Assembly: GCA_000720375.1 (NCBI GenBank)
Contig: JOAA01000003.1
Location: forward strand, 682,001 to 746,000
DNA: 64,000 bases
Reading direction: 5' to 3'
Source of the DNA: Rhodococcus rhodnii
Lineage (GTDB): Bacteria; Actinomycetota; Actinomycetes; Mycobacteriales; Pseudonocardiaceae
The position numbers were made by a program, and so were the translations under genes. This document shows positions 43,607-51,134 of the stretch, in pieces. Under the pieces are notes generated by a model that saw only the letters and a list, made by a program, of their open reading frames with translations, was not told the origin of the DNA and did no database searches. The number at the start of each line of letters is the position of its first letter. Position 1 is the first letter of the stretch.

Positions 43607-43798
43607 TCACCAGTATTCCTCGGGCAGCTTGCCTTCGATGTCCCGCACGTGCGCCCGGGCGCACGCCGGGCACAGCCAGGTCAGGCGGTCTTTGGATCGC
43701 TCGGAAACCCAAGCCAGAGCCTCCATCGGTGTGGCGGACGACTTCGATCTGCCACACCGGGAGCACGTCGCTTCACTCACCCGGAGAACATAGAGCAT
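43607..43798 (-). CDS. Small zinc-ribbon protein
   Basis: A 63-residue protein from ATG 43798 (GTG 43780 also possible). Two Cys pairs, C-S-R-C and C-P-A-C, are separated by about 28 residues, forming a four-Cys zinc ribbon. The context is A-L-A-W-V-S-E-R and R-A-H-V-R-D-I-E-G-K-L-P-E-E-Y-W. The conserved R-D-I-E-G-K-L-x-x-x-W end is familiar from actinobacterial small proteins without assigned function. It starts 6 bp after the methyltransferase stop, so the two are co-transcribed. It could bind nucleic acid or act as a metal reservoir; neither is shown. Confidence 0.72.
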   Translation of the reverse strand: MLYVLRVSEATCSRCGRSKSSATPMEALAWVSERSKDRLTWLCPACARAHVRDIEGKLPEEYW

Positions 43799-43804
43799 GC
43801 CCGC

Positions 43805-44722
43805 TCAGTGGGACGCGGGTGAATGCGCCGCAGGCCCACCGGGCCCTCGCCTGCCCAGGTTGACCGTGCCTGAGGCCAGGTAGAACAGGTCGTCACGGGC
43901 GCCGACGAACACGGGATCGGCCGGATCGAGCAGACGCGCGAGCGCGGTCCGGTCGTCCTCGGCCAACCGGTCGGCACCGACCTCGGCCATGAACGCCAAC
44001 CATTTGACCACCGCGGCACGCACGTCGTCGGATACCGGTGCGGGGTGGTCGATCAAGTAACTGAAGGAGGTGACTTCGGTCAGCCCAGCGTCCACAAGGG
44101 ATCGGGTCCAGCCGACCGGGAGACGCACGGAACCGGGGATGTCCGCGCGCATCTGAGCGAACCAGGCCTTGGCACCGGCAGTCAGCCGGTCGATGAGTCC
44201 TGGCTCGCCCACGCCCAGATCCCAAGGCAGGCATTGGGTTCCAAGCCCGCCTTCGGCCAGCGCGAGCCAGCCGCCCGGGGCGAGCAGGCCCGCCAGCCGG
44301 TTGACGCCCTGCTGCTGATCACGCAAGTGATGTACGACCGCGGCAGCCCATACCAGCTCGGCGGCGGGCACCTGGGTGCCGAGTTCGTCGCTGGCGGCGT
44401 CGCCGAGCACAGTGTCCACTTTGACTGTCGCACCTGGACCGGACAGCGCAGTGTGGACGTGATCGGTTGCGACGTCGAGAAGTTCTTCGACGGCGTCGAC
44501 CAGCACGAGCCGCCCACCGCCGTTCGCTCGTAGGGCGAGGCCGAGTTGCGCGGCCATTCCGCCCGCACCGGAACCGATGTCGATGACGGTGGCTCCAGGT
44601 TCCAGCATGGCGACCAGGCGATCGGCGGTGCTGCGGTACGCCTGCGCGGCAATGGCGTCACGGCGTCGCAGGTCGGCGAGCCGTGCGGTCCAGTCGAAGT
44701 CGTCGTGAGTGTGCACGCCCAT
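43805..44722 (-). CDS. Class I SAM-dependent methyltransferase
   Basis: A 305-residue product from ATG 44722; an upstream frame extension lies within the terminator of the next operon. Motif I is A-T-V-I-D-I-G-S-G-A-G-G-M, motif II L-V-L-V-D-A-V-E-E-L-L, and motif IV A-E-L-V-W-A-A-A-V-V-H-H-L. The methyltransferase_25-like core is followed by a 130-residue C-terminal domain (W-F-A-Q-M-R-A-D-I-P-G-S-V-R-L-P-V-G-W). The substrate is unknown. It lies beside whiB7, whose regulon includes drug-modifying enzymes, but a terminator separates them and no Erm-type rRNA-methylase motif is seen. The zinc-ribbon gene follows directly. Confidence 0.85.
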   Translation of the reverse strand: MGVHTHDDFDWTARLADLRRRDAIAAQAYRSTADRLVAMLEPGATVIDIGSGAGGMAAQLGLALRANGGGRLVLVDAVEELLDVATDHVHTALSGPGATVKVDTVLGDAASDELGTQVPAAELVWAAAVVHHLRDQQQGVNRLAGLLAPGGWLALAEGGLGTQCLPWDLGVGEPGLIDRLTAGAKAWFAQMRADIPGSVRLPVGWTRSLVDAGLTEVTSFSYLIDHPAPVSDDVRAAVVKWLAFMAEVGADRLAEDDRTALARLLDPADPVFVGARDDLFYLASGTVNLGRRGPGGPAAHSPASH

Positions 44723-44736
44723 GCGTCTACTTAACC

Positions 44737-44772
44737 AAAAGACGGGTGCCCGTCCGAAGACGAGCACCCGTC
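44737..44772 (-). terminator. Terminator of the whiB7 operon
   Basis: On the minus strand, GACGGGTGC and GCACCCGTC arms (44764-44772, 44741-44749) with a 14-base loop are followed by TTTTGG. It lies 16 bp after the small gene downstream of whiB7. Confidence 0.85.
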
Positions 44773-44787
44773 GGCAGGTTCGCTTGG

Positions 44788-44994
44788 TTAGAGCGAGGAT
44801 GCCGCGCGGTCAGCGTGCTTGGCTGCCCACTTCGACACCCGGTTCCACCGCTTCGCGGCGGTCAGACGGCGGACCAGACGCAGCGTGCTCGCTGCCTGTT
44901 CCGCCTCGCGCATTCGAGATCTCGCGAGATCTTCATAAAGCAACATCGTGTTGACTCCGTTGGTGATGGCTGTGTAGTCGCTGATCGGGGTCAT
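44788..44994 (-). CDS. Small protein co-transcribed with whiB7
   Basis: A 68-residue basic protein whose ATG overlaps the whiB7 stop (ATGA). Largely helical, it reads M-T-P-I-S-D-Y-T-A-I-T-N-G-V-N-T-M-L-L-Y-E-D-L-A, then R-L-V-R-R-L-T-A-A-K-R-W-N-R-V-S-K-W-A-A-K-H-A. It has no cysteine or membrane helix. I do not recognise the family. Translational coupling to a resistance regulator, and the terminator right after it, show it belongs to the WhiB7 unit. A role in modulating WhiB7 or in ribosome stress is possible but only inferred. Confidence 0.75.
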   Translation of the reverse strand: MTPISDYTAITNGVNTMLLYEDLARSRMREAEQAASTLRLVRRLTAAKRWNRVSKWAAKHADRAASSL

Positions 44995-45362
44995 GCCGCT
45001 GCCCCCTGCGCGCTCGCCGCGACGGTGGCGTCCTTACGCGGACGGCCACGCGGCCTCTTCCGCGCGATGACGACACCGCGCTCGAAGATCTCGCCACCCC
45101 AGACGCCCCACGGCTCGTGCCGTGCGACCGCTCCGGCCAGGCACTCGGCCCGGACAGGGCAGCTTGCGCAAAGCGCCTTCGCCTTCTCGAGGTCGGCAGG
45201 TGCCTCTGCGAACCACAGGTCAGGGTTGGTGGCTGAACGGCAAGGCAGGTCGAGCCCTGCCAGGGGTGCAGCGTCGAGCAGGCCGGTCATTCCCGCCTCC
45301 GCCAAGTCGATGGGATTGTCAGGTGATCTGTCCTCGGTGCGAGGAACAGCGATCGGAGACAT
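44991..45362 (-). CDS. whiB7: WhiB7-type iron-sulfur regulator of antibiotic resistance
   Basis: A 123-residue product from ATG 45362, with AGGAG eight bases upstream. The [4Fe-4S] ligands are C41, C65, C68 and C74 (C-x23-C-x2-C-x5-C). The turn G-V-W-G-G-E is at 86-91, and the AT-hook R-G-R-P-R-K at 105-110 is diagnostic of WhiB7. WhiB7 binds the housekeeping sigma factor and A/T-rich DNA ahead of -35 boxes, and it switches on resistance genes when translation is inhibited. The position beside ABC1-kinase and uvrD2 genes matches M. tuberculosis Rv3197A. A promoter of the WhiB7-dependent type, a leader ORF and a terminator precede it. Confidence 0.96.
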   Translation of the reverse strand: MSPIAVPRTEDRSPDNPIDLAEAGMTGLLDAAPLAGLDLPCRSATNPDLWFAEAPADLEKAKALCASCPVRAECLAGAVARHEPWGVWGGEIFERGVVIARKRPRGRPRKDATVAASAQGAAA

Positions 45363-45411
45363 GAGGTGGAGCTCCTGTCATTTGTGTGTGGTGTGCTGGA
45401 TTTTCTTTGTG

Positions 45412-45465
45412 GGACAACAAAAACACGAAGGCCGCGGATCCGGTTCCGGGTCCGCGGCCTTCGTG
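45412..45465 (-). promoter_or_regulatory. Attenuator (intrinsic terminator) in the whiB7 leader
   Basis: A very strong stem, CACGAAGGCCGCGGA with TCCGCGGCCTTCGTG (45451-45465, 45424-45438) plus an inner CCGG pair, is followed on the minus strand by TTTTTGTTG. It lies 50 bp before the whiB7 ribosome site and downstream of the leader ORF. The terminator position matches the known ribosome-mediated attenuation of whiB7 in other actinobacteria. Confidence 0.88.
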
Positions 45466-45478
45466 AGCCTTGAGGGTT

Positions 45479-45494
45479 CCTGACCTAGGTCAGG
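45479..45494. promoter_or_regulatory. 16-bp palindrome at the end of the whiB7 leader ORF
   Basis: CCTGACCT-AGGTCAGG is perfect and contains the TAG stop of the leader ORF. In RNA it forms a short hairpin just before the attenuator stem, so a ribosome at the leader stop codon would melt it. It is a candidate antiterminator or pausing element. Confidence 0.6.
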
Positions 45495-45715
45495 TCCTTC
45501 TGCGCTCCTGCGCGGACAGGGAAGTACGGGAAATCGCCAGTTCGGACCGTGCGCACACTGGTCCCCTGGATCGAGATCGGCTTGGGCGCGACCATGACGC
45601 CGCCCCGGTTCCTCACGGCGGTCAGCTGCTCAGTCGGCTGCCATTTGGCATGCGCGGAGGAGCCCGGCAGCAACGGGAGACCGGGAGCGTCACAGATGAG
45701 TGCGTAGTTCTTCAC
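45485..45715 (-). CDS. Leader ORF (uORF) upstream of whiB7
   Basis: From GTG 45715, with GGGGGG ten bases upstream, a 76-codon frame runs to TAG at 45485-45487, immediately before the attenuator. The product is V-K-N-Y-A-L-I-C-D-A-P ... G-D-F-P-Y-F-P-V-R-A-G-A-Q-K-D-L-T. An internal ATG 45595 would give a 36-codon version. It is longer than many whiB7 uORFs described. Its probable job is to couple ribosome stalling to terminator readthrough rather than to make a working peptide, though a small protein cannot be excluded. Confidence 0.6.
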   Translation of the reverse strand: MKNYALICDAPGLPLLPGSSAHAKWQPTEQLTAVRNRGGVMVAPKPISIQGTSVRTVRTGDFPYFPVRAGAQKDLT

Positions 45716-45795
45716 CGTGGACTCGCCCCCCTTCTCAACCGTTGTCTCCGCCGGAGACTTCGAAAATCTTCGGGCCTTCTCGACCCGGCTACTGC

Positions 45796-45835
45796 AGGTT
45801 ATTGGTGGTACTGGTGTCCTCGCAACAGGTTTTTG
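45796..45835 (-). promoter_or_regulatory. whiB7 promoter with A-rich upstream element
   Basis: On the minus strand: CAAAAAC (45835-45829), then -35 TTGCGA (45825-45820), an 18-base spacer, and -10 TAACCT (45801-45796). An A-rich block just ahead of a -35 is the layout of WhiB7-responsive promoters, so WhiB7 probably activates itself here. The resulting leader would be about 425 nt. Confidence 0.65.
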
Positions 45836-45906
45836 ACAGAATCTGGTGACCCCGGTCACACTGCCGCCCGATCGGGCGACATAAGCCGCCAACCAGGGCA
45901 TTTACT

Positions 45907-45950
45907 GTTGCGTAGCGGTCACAGGCAGTCCACCGCTCCCGCTACGCAAC
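45907..45950. promoter_or_regulatory. Inverted repeat ahead of the CdiI-like gene
   Basis: GTTGCGTAGC (45907-45916) and GCTACGCAAC (45941-45950) are perfect 10-bp arms 24 bp apart, ending 15 bp before the TTG start. They could be an operator or an RNA hairpin that hides the ribosome site AGGGGG. Confidence 0.6.
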
Positions 45951-45965
45951 CACAGGGGGACCCAA

Positions 45966-46373
45966 TTGGACAAGGCACTTTCGCTCGAGCAGATCGAGAA
46001 CGACGCATGGGGTCCAGCCCCAGCCGACGCGACCAGTCTGATCAGGACAGTGCACGACCTGCGCCGCAAGCCGATCGGCGACTTGGAAGCCGGCGACGTC
46101 CGGATCCTGCTCGGCCAGCAAGACGGCGTCAGCGCGCTGACACCACTCGCCCTGGAATTCCTGGAGTCAGACCCACTGCAGGACACCACCTATTACCCAG
46201 GCGACCTCCTGGTGGCAGTGCTCGGCATCCCGAAGTCCCATTGGACTGCGAACCCCGCGCAGCACGCGCAGATCAACCAAATCATCAAGCGCGCCAAGCA
46301 CATGCTCGAACTCGACGAAGACCTCTCAACACCGATGAAGCCGGTGGAGAAGGCCATCGAGAACTTCGCCTGA
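45966..46373 (+). CDS. CdiI-like contact-dependent inhibition immunity protein (orphan)
   Basis: A 135-residue product from TTG 45966, with AGGGGG seven bases upstream. The text L-S-L-E-Q-I-E-N-D-A-W-G-P-A-P-A-D-A-T-S-L-I-R-T-V-H-D-L-R-R-K-P-I-G-D-L and E-D-V-R-I-L-L-G-Q-Q-type core (here A-G-D-V-R-I-L-L-G-Q-Q), then P-L-A-L-E-F-L-E-S-D-P-L, is characteristic of one contact-dependent growth-inhibition immunity family. It is acidic and all-helical in its second half. No toxin, polymorphic-toxin delivery gene or second immunity gene lies nearby. It therefore looks like an orphan that protects against neighbours' toxins, or it has a new role. Confidence 0.75.
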   Translation: MDKALSLEQIENDAWGPAPADATSLIRTVHDLRRKPIGDLEAGDVRILLGQQDGVSALTPLALEFLESDPLQDTTYYPGDLLVAVLGIPKSHWTANPAQHAQINQIIKRAKHMLELDEDLSTPMKPVEKAIENFA

Positions 46374-46505
46374 GAGCTCGGCCGAGCGACGACCCTGGCC
46401 CGAGCAGCCGCCGAGGCATTCACAGGCATTCACCGGCATACGCCCCAATTGGACCGCTTCGCCGTCGCACGCTTCAGGTTGTGAACCCCTACGCGAGGGC
46501 TAATG

Positions 46506-46525
46506 TGAACTAGTCGTTTAGTTCA
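46506..46525. promoter_or_regulatory. Putative TetR operator upstream of the aldo-keto reductase
   Basis: TGAACTA-N6-TAGTTCA is a perfect 7-bp inverted repeat just before the ribosome site of the reductase. The TetR-family gene directly downstream of the reductase is the natural binding protein (inference). Confidence 0.75.
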
Positions 46526-46545
46526 GTCACTGGGAGGACCACACC

Positions 46546-47403
46546 GTGACCACGACTGCTCAAGCTTCGGGGACCTTCGCGATCGGCGGAGATCTCCCGG
46601 TCAACCGCCTCGGCTTCGGGGCGATGCGGATCACCGGGCCAGGTATCTGGGGTGACCCGCAGGACCCCGATGAGGCGTTGCGCGTTCTGCGTCGAGCGAT
46701 CGAGCTCGGCGTCAACTTCATCGACACGGCCGACGCCTATGGCCCGTTCGTGTCCGAGCTGTTGATCAAAAAGGCGCTGCACCCGTATCCAGAAGACCTC
46801 GTCATCGCGACGAAGGGCGGCTTCACCCGGCAGGGCCCGGGCAAGTGGATCCCTGTCGGCCGGCCCGAATACCTCAAACAGCAGGCCGAACTGAGCCTGC
46901 GCCACCTCGGACTCGAGCGCATCGACCTGTACCAGCTGCACCGCATCGACCCGGCTGTGCCGTTGGCCGACCAGATCGGCGCGCTCAAGGAGTTGCAGGC
47001 GGAAGGCAAGATCCGGCACATCGGGCTGAGCGAGGTGTCGGTCGCGGACGTCGAGGCGGCGAACAAGATCGCGCCGATCGTGTCCGTGCAGAACCTCTAC
47101 AACCTGTCCAACCGGTCGGCCGAGGAACTGCTGGACTACTCCACCGCCCACAACATCGGCTTCATCCCGTGGAACCCCCTCGCGGTCGGCAAGCTCTCCA
47201 CGGAAAGCAGCCCCCTTGCCAAGTTCACCGAGCAGCACAAGGCGACGCCGTCGCAGCTGGCACTGGCCTGGCTGCTGAAGCGTTCTCCGGTCATGCTGCC
47301 CATCCCAGGCACGTCCACAGTGGCGCACCTCGAGGACAACATGGCCGGCGCGGGCGTCGAGCTCACCGACGACGAGTTCGAAACGTTGGCCAAGGCGGTG
47401 TGA
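46546..47403 (+). CDS. Aldo/keto reductase
   Basis: A 285-residue product from GTG 46546, with GGGAGG eight bases upstream. It is a TIM-barrel NADPH-dependent oxidoreductase with the catalytic tetrad visible: D60 and Y65 in F-I-D-T-A-D-A-Y, K90 in I-A-T-K-G-G, H132 in Y-Q-L-H-R-I-D. The cofactor region is [11 protein letters not shown]. Members of this bacterial subgroup reduce aldehydes, ketones or quinones. It is followed after 15 bp by a TetR gene, and a symmetrical operator lies ahead, so expression is probably induced by a small-molecule ligand of that regulator. Confidence 0.93.
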   Translation: MTTTAQASGTFAIGGDLPVNRLGFGAMRITGPGIWGDPQDPDEALRVLRRAIELGVNFIDTADAYGPFVSELLIKKALHPYPEDLVIATKGGFTRQGPGKWIPVGRPEYLKQQAELSLRHLGLERIDLYQLHRIDPAVPLADQIGALKELQAEGKIRHIGLSEVSVADVEAANKIAPIVSVQNLYNLSNRSAEELLDYSTAHNIGFIPWNPLAVGKLSTESSPLAKFTEQHKATPSQLALAWLLKRSPVMLPIPGTSTVAHLEDNMAGAGVELTDDEFETLAKAV

Positions 47404-47418
47404 ACGTCATGAGCGACG

Positions 47419-48015
47419 ATGCCGGTGTCTGAAACGATCGCGGGCATCCAGGCCCTGCCCAGCGGAGCGCGCAGCCAACGTGTGCACGAGTCCGCCCTGG
47501 CGGCCGCCGTCGAACTGCTTAAGGAAGGCGGCCTGAGCGCGGCGACGTGTGATGCGGTGTCCGCGCGCTCCGGCGTCAGCAAAGCGACGATCTACAAGCA
47601 CTGGCCGTCCAAAACGGCCATCGCGGCCGAAGCGTTCGGCCGTTTGATGGCCGAGGCACTCCCGTTGCCGGACACCGGCACGGCCGCAGGTGATCTGACC
47701 GAGCAGGTACGTCAGGTCAGCGCCTTCTACGCGACCCAGCCGGTGTTCGCGCAGCTCCTCGCGGCATGTGTGACCGATCCTCCGGCCGCGCCGTACTTCC
47801 GGCACTTCTTCCTCGCCAGCCGCCGCGAGGCAATCGCGACGCTGTGGCAGCGGGCCGTCGATCGGGGCGAGACCAAGCCGTCGATCGACGCGGAGACAGC
47901 CACCGACATCCTGTTCGGACCGTTGATCTTCCGGGTGATGACCGGCCACAAGCCGCTCACCGAGGAAGAGGCCGACAAGATCGCGGCCGCGGCGCTCGGC
48001 GGATTACTTCGCTGA
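47419..48015 (+). CDS. TetR-family transcriptional regulator
   Basis: A 198-residue product from ATG 47419 (GTG 47425 also possible). The N-terminal helix-turn-helix is [38 protein letters not shown]. It carries a TetR_C_11-like helical ligand domain ([29 protein letters not shown]). It is the second gene after the aldo-keto reductase and likely represses both through the operator at 46506-46525. Its 3' end overlaps uvrD2 by 12 bp on the opposite strand. Confidence 0.9.
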   Translation: MPVSETIAGIQALPSGARSQRVHESALAAAVELLKEGGLSAATCDAVSARSGVSKATIYKHWPSKTAIAAEAFGRLMAEALPLPDTGTAAGDLTEQVRQVSAFYATQPVFAQLLAACVTDPPAAPYFRHFFLASRREAIATLWQRAVDRGETKPSIDAETATDILFGPLIFRVMTGHKPLTEEEADKIAAAALGGLLR

Positions 48016-50088
48016 CCCGTTGTTCACCAACGCCAGCACGTCCTCGCCGAACCGGTTGAGCTTGGCCGCGCCGATCCCGGAGATCGAGACCAGGCCAGCC
48101 GGATCGGTCGGGCGTTGCTCCGCGATCGCCATCAGGGTCGCGTCGGTGAACACGACGTACGCAGGAACCTTGAGCTCCTTGGCACGCGTCATCCGCCAGT
48201 CGCGCAGTTTGCTCAGCAGCTCCTCGTCGACGTCCGACGGGCAATCCGTGCACCGCCCCAATTTGGTCGCGACCGTGCCCACCAGCGACCGGCCGCAGAT
48301 ACGACACGACAGCTTCGCCGCCGGGCCCTTGGTGTGGTTGTTGTTGTCCCGCCGCACCAGACGAGCCGTCGGGTGATCATCCGGAATCAGGCCATAAAGG
48401 AACCGGCATCGCCGCCTGTGCCGACGCCCGCCCGGCGAGCGTGACAACGACCACGACAGCCAGAGGTGTTCGCGGGCACGCGTCACCCCGACGTACAGCA
48501 GTCGGCGTTCCTCCTCGATCGCGGGCTCGTCACCATCGGCGAACTGGATCGGCAGCGTCCCGTCGACCAGTCCGATCAGGAAAACCGCGTCCCATTCAAG
48601 GCCCTTCGACGCGTGCAGCGACGCCAGCGTGACGCCCTCGACCGTCGGCGGATGCTGCGCTGCGGCGCGCGTTTCAAGCTCGGCCACGAACCTGGGCAGG
48701 TTCGCGCCCTCCAGCGTGGCGGTCAGTTCCTCGGCCAACTCCACGATGGCCAGCAATGATTCCCAGCGCTCTCGTGCCGACCCACCGGTCGGTGGTTCAG
48801 CGGTCAGCCCGACTCGCTCCAGCGTCCGCCGGACCAAATCCGGCAATTCGCCCTCGGGCTCATCCGCGCTGGCCATCCGCAGGGCCGACATGGCCTGCCG
48901 GACCTCTTGGCGCTCGAAGAACCGCTCGCCACCACGGACCAGGTACGGGATTCCGGCCTCGGTCAGCGCCTGCTCGTACGCCTCGGACTGCGCGTTGACC
49001 CGGTACAGCACGGCGATCTCGCTCAACGGCGTGCCCGCGTCCACCAAGTCCTTGATCCGCTCGGCAACGGCAGCCGCCTCGGCCGGCTCGTCGTCGTACT
49101 CGTGGAACTGCGGCACCGGACCGGCCGAACGCTGGCCGATCAACTTGAGCCGCGAACCCGCGGGACGGTCACGAGCCGCCGAGATGACCTGGTTTGCCAA
49201 CGTGACGACCTGCGGGGTCGAGCGGTAGTCACGTTCCAATCGGATCACGCTCGCATCGGGAAAGCGCCTTGTGAACTCCAGCAGCGGCCGCGGCGAAGCG
49301 CCCGCGAATGAATAGATCGTCTGGTTCGCGTCGCCAACGACAGTCAGGTCGTCGCGTTGCCCGAGCCAACCGTCGAGTACGCGTTGCTGCAGCGGCGTGA
49401 CGTCCTGGTACTCGTCGACCACGAAACAGCGGTAGCGCTCGTGGAACTCCTCGGCGACCTGAGGATGCTCCTCCAAGACGGCCGCGGTGTGCAGCAACAG
49501 GTCGTCGAAGTCCAGGAGTTTCGCCCTGTTCTTGAGCTTCTCGTAACCCTGGTAGACGGCAACGACCTGCTCGGCGGGCACCGGCGGGGTGCGGTGCCTG
49601 CGCCGGATCGCCTCCGGATAGTCGTCCGGCGAGACCAGCGACGCCTTGGCCCATTCGATCTCGCTGGCCAGGTCGCGCAGCACCTCGACCTCGGTCGGTG
49701 CGCCGACTTTGTGCGCGGCCTGGCCGATCAGCCGCAGCTTGCCTTCGATCAGATCCCACGGCGCGTCGCCGACCACGCGCGGCCAGAAGTACCGAAGTTG
49801 CCGCAATGCCGCGCTGTGAAACGTCCGCGCCTGCGCCGCGGGAATGCCCAACGCCCGCAGCCGGGTGCGCATCTCGCCGGCCGCGCGGTTGGTGAACGTC
49901 ACAGCGAGGACCTGACCTGGGGAGACGTGCCCGGTATGGCAGAGGTACGCGATCCGATGGGTGATCGTCCGGGTTTTGCCTGTGCCCGCGCCGGCGAGTA
50001 CGCAGACCGGTCCGCGCGGGGCCTGCACTGCCGCGCGCTGCTCCGGATCCAGGCCCTCCAGGAGGTTTTTTTCTGCTTCGCCGACCAT
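48004..50088 (-). CDS. uvrD2: UvrD2-type superfamily I DNA helicase
   Basis: A 694-residue product from ATG 50088. Walker A A-G-A-G-T-G-K-T is at 32-39, motif II is V-V-D-E-Y-Q-D, motif III is [12 protein letters not shown], and motifs IV-VI include [12 protein letters not shown] tetracysteine zinc motif (C-R-I-C-G ... C-T-D-C) joins to a C-terminal HRDC domain ([17 protein letters not shown]). This helicase-zinc-HRDC order defines mycobacterial UvrD2 (Rv3198c), an ATP-driven 3'-5' helicase. The location past whiB7 fits; the mycoredoxin gene found beside it in mycobacteria is absent. Confidence 0.95.
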   Translation of the reverse strand: MVGEAEKNLLEGLDPEQRAAVQAPRGPVCVLAGAGTGKTRTITHRIAYLCHTGHVSPGQVLAVTFTNRAAGEMRTRLRALGIPAAQARTFHSAALRQLRYFWPRVVGDAPWDLIEGKLRLIGQAAHKVGAPTEVEVLRDLASEIEWAKASLVSPDDYPEAIRRRHRTPPVPAEQVVAVYQGYEKLKNRAKLLDFDDLLLHTAAVLEEHPQVAEEFHERYRCFVVDEYQDVTPLQQRVLDGWLGQRDDLTVVGDANQTIYSFAGASPRPLLEFTRRFPDASVIRLERDYRSTPQVVTLANQVISAARDRPAGSRLKLIGQRSAGPVPQFHEYDDEPAEAAAVAERIKDLVDAGTPLSEIAVLYRVNAQSEAYEQALTEAGIPYLVRGGERFFERQEVRQAMSALRMASADEPEGELPDLVRRTLERVGLTAEPPTGGSARERWESLLAIVELAEELTATLEGANLPRFVAELETRAAAQHPPTVEGVTLASLHASKGLEWDAVFLIGLVDGTLPIQFADGDEPAIEEERRLLYVGVTRAREHLWLSWSLSRSPGGRRHRRRCRFLYGLIPDDHPTARLVRRDNNNHTKGPAAKLSCRICGRSLVGTVATKLGRCTDCPSDVDEELLSKLRDWRMTRAKELKVPAYVVFTDATLMAIAEQRPTDPAGLVSISGIGAAKLNRFGEDVLALVNNGSAK

Positions 50089-50405
50089 GATTTCATCCTG
50101 ACAGAGCCCCTCTCGGAGCCGTCAACGCGTTCGGCGGGCGTGTCGGTGCGAACGGTCCGTTCGCAAATCTGGTTGTCCACAACCGTCCAGTAACCCCCTT
50201 GACCAGGCACTATCCCCGGTAGAATGGCGTCGGGGTCGCCCCCCGGGAGCGGTGGGGGATGTACTTTTCGGTGAATGGGGTGGCTCGTTGAGGGCTGTGG
50301 TGGGGGTGCGCGTTCTCGGCGAGGGGGACGGTTCGTTGAGCTGTGGTGCGGCTCTGGGTGAACGGTCCCTTCGTACGGTTTCGCCCGGCCCGTATCCTGG
50401 TCTTC
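50089..50405. other. Divergent intergenic region, uvrD2 / DUF4191
   Basis: This 317-bp gap has no gene. It carries a near-perfect palindrome GCGAACGG-T-CCGTTCGC at 50148-50164, about 60 bp ahead of uvrD2. A looser relative (GAACGGTCCCTTCG) lies near 50360, close to the DUF4191 gene. A plus-strand TTGACC ... TAGAAT pair (about 50199-50225, 15-bp spacer) could be a promoter. Two similar GGTTCGTTGAG/GGCTCGTTGAG stretches repeat at about 50280 and 50330. The palindrome resembles the actinobacterial SOS box (CGAAC-N4-GTTCG) but has a 5-bp spacer. Confidence 0.55.
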
Positions 50406-51134
50406 ATGGCCAGTAAGCAGGACAAGGAAGCCCTCAAGGCGGCTAAGGCCGCGCGCAAGGCGGAGTCGAAGGCGAAGCGCAGCCAGATCTGGCAGGCCTT
50501 CAAGATGCAGCGCAAGGAAGACAAGCTGCTGATCCCGTGGATGCTCGGCGTCTTCCTGGTGATCACCGGGGCGGTGTTCCTGCTCGGCATGCTGTTCGAC
50601 ATCCAGTGGATGGCGCTGCCGGTCGGCATCATGTTCGGTGTGCTCGGCGCGGTGATCGTGTTCGGCCGTCGCGTGCAGCGCAACGTGTTCAGCAAGGCTG
50701 ACGGTCAGCCGGGTGCGGGCGCGTGGGCGCTGGAGAATCTCAAGCGTGGCTGGCGCGTCACCCCGACCGTCGCCGCGACGACCCAACTGGACGCGGTGCA
50801 CCGCGTGTTGGGCCGTCCGGGCATTGTGCTGGTCGCCGAGGGCGCGCCGCACCGGGTGAAGACGCTGCTCGCGCAGGAGAAGAAGCGCATTTCGCGCCTC
50901 GTCGGCGACACGCCGATCTACGACATGATCATCGGCAACGAGGAAGGCCAGGTTCCGCTGGCCAAGCTGCAGTCGCGGCTGATGAAGCTGCCCCGCAACC
51001 TCGGCCCCAAGCAGGTCGACGTGATCGAGAAGCGGCTGTCCGCGCTGGCCAGCCGGGGCGCCGCGCTGCCCAAGGGCCCGATGCCGCAGGGCGCCAAGAT
51101 GCGCAACGTGCAGCGCACCATCCGCCGCCGCTGA
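50406..51134 (+). CDS. DUF4191 membrane protein
   Basis: A 242-residue product from ATG 50406. The highly basic and Ala-rich head (K-A-A-K-A-A-R-K-A-E-S-K-A-K-R) is followed by two adjacent membrane helices (about 42-68 and 70-90), then a soluble domain with G-R-P-G-I-V-L-V-A-E-G-A-P-H-R-V-K-T-L-L-A-Q-E-K-K-R. A Lys/Arg-rich tail ends R-R-R. This is the Rv2219 type, found next to lipoate and glutamine-synthetase genes throughout actinobacteria; its function is unknown. Its stop abuts the stop of the convergent kinase gene (TGATCA), with no space for a separate terminator. Confidence 0.9.
   Translation: MASKQDKEALKAAKAARKAESKAKRSQIWQAFKMQRKEDKLLIPWMLGVFLVITGAVFLLGMLFDIQWMALPVGIMFGVLGAVIVFGRRVQRNVFSKADGQPGAGAWALENLKRGWRVTPTVAATTQLDAVHRVLGRPGIVLVAEGAPHRVKTLLAQEKKRISRLVGDTPIYDMIIGNEEGQVPLAKLQSRLMKLPRNLGPKQVDVIEKRLSALASRGAALPKGPMPQGAKMRNVQRTIRRR

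Noticed and set aside
43805..44722. Erm-type 23S rRNA methylase beside whiB7
   Set aside because: The motif set and the 130-residue C-terminal domain do not match Erm proteins, and a terminator separates it from the whiB7 operon.
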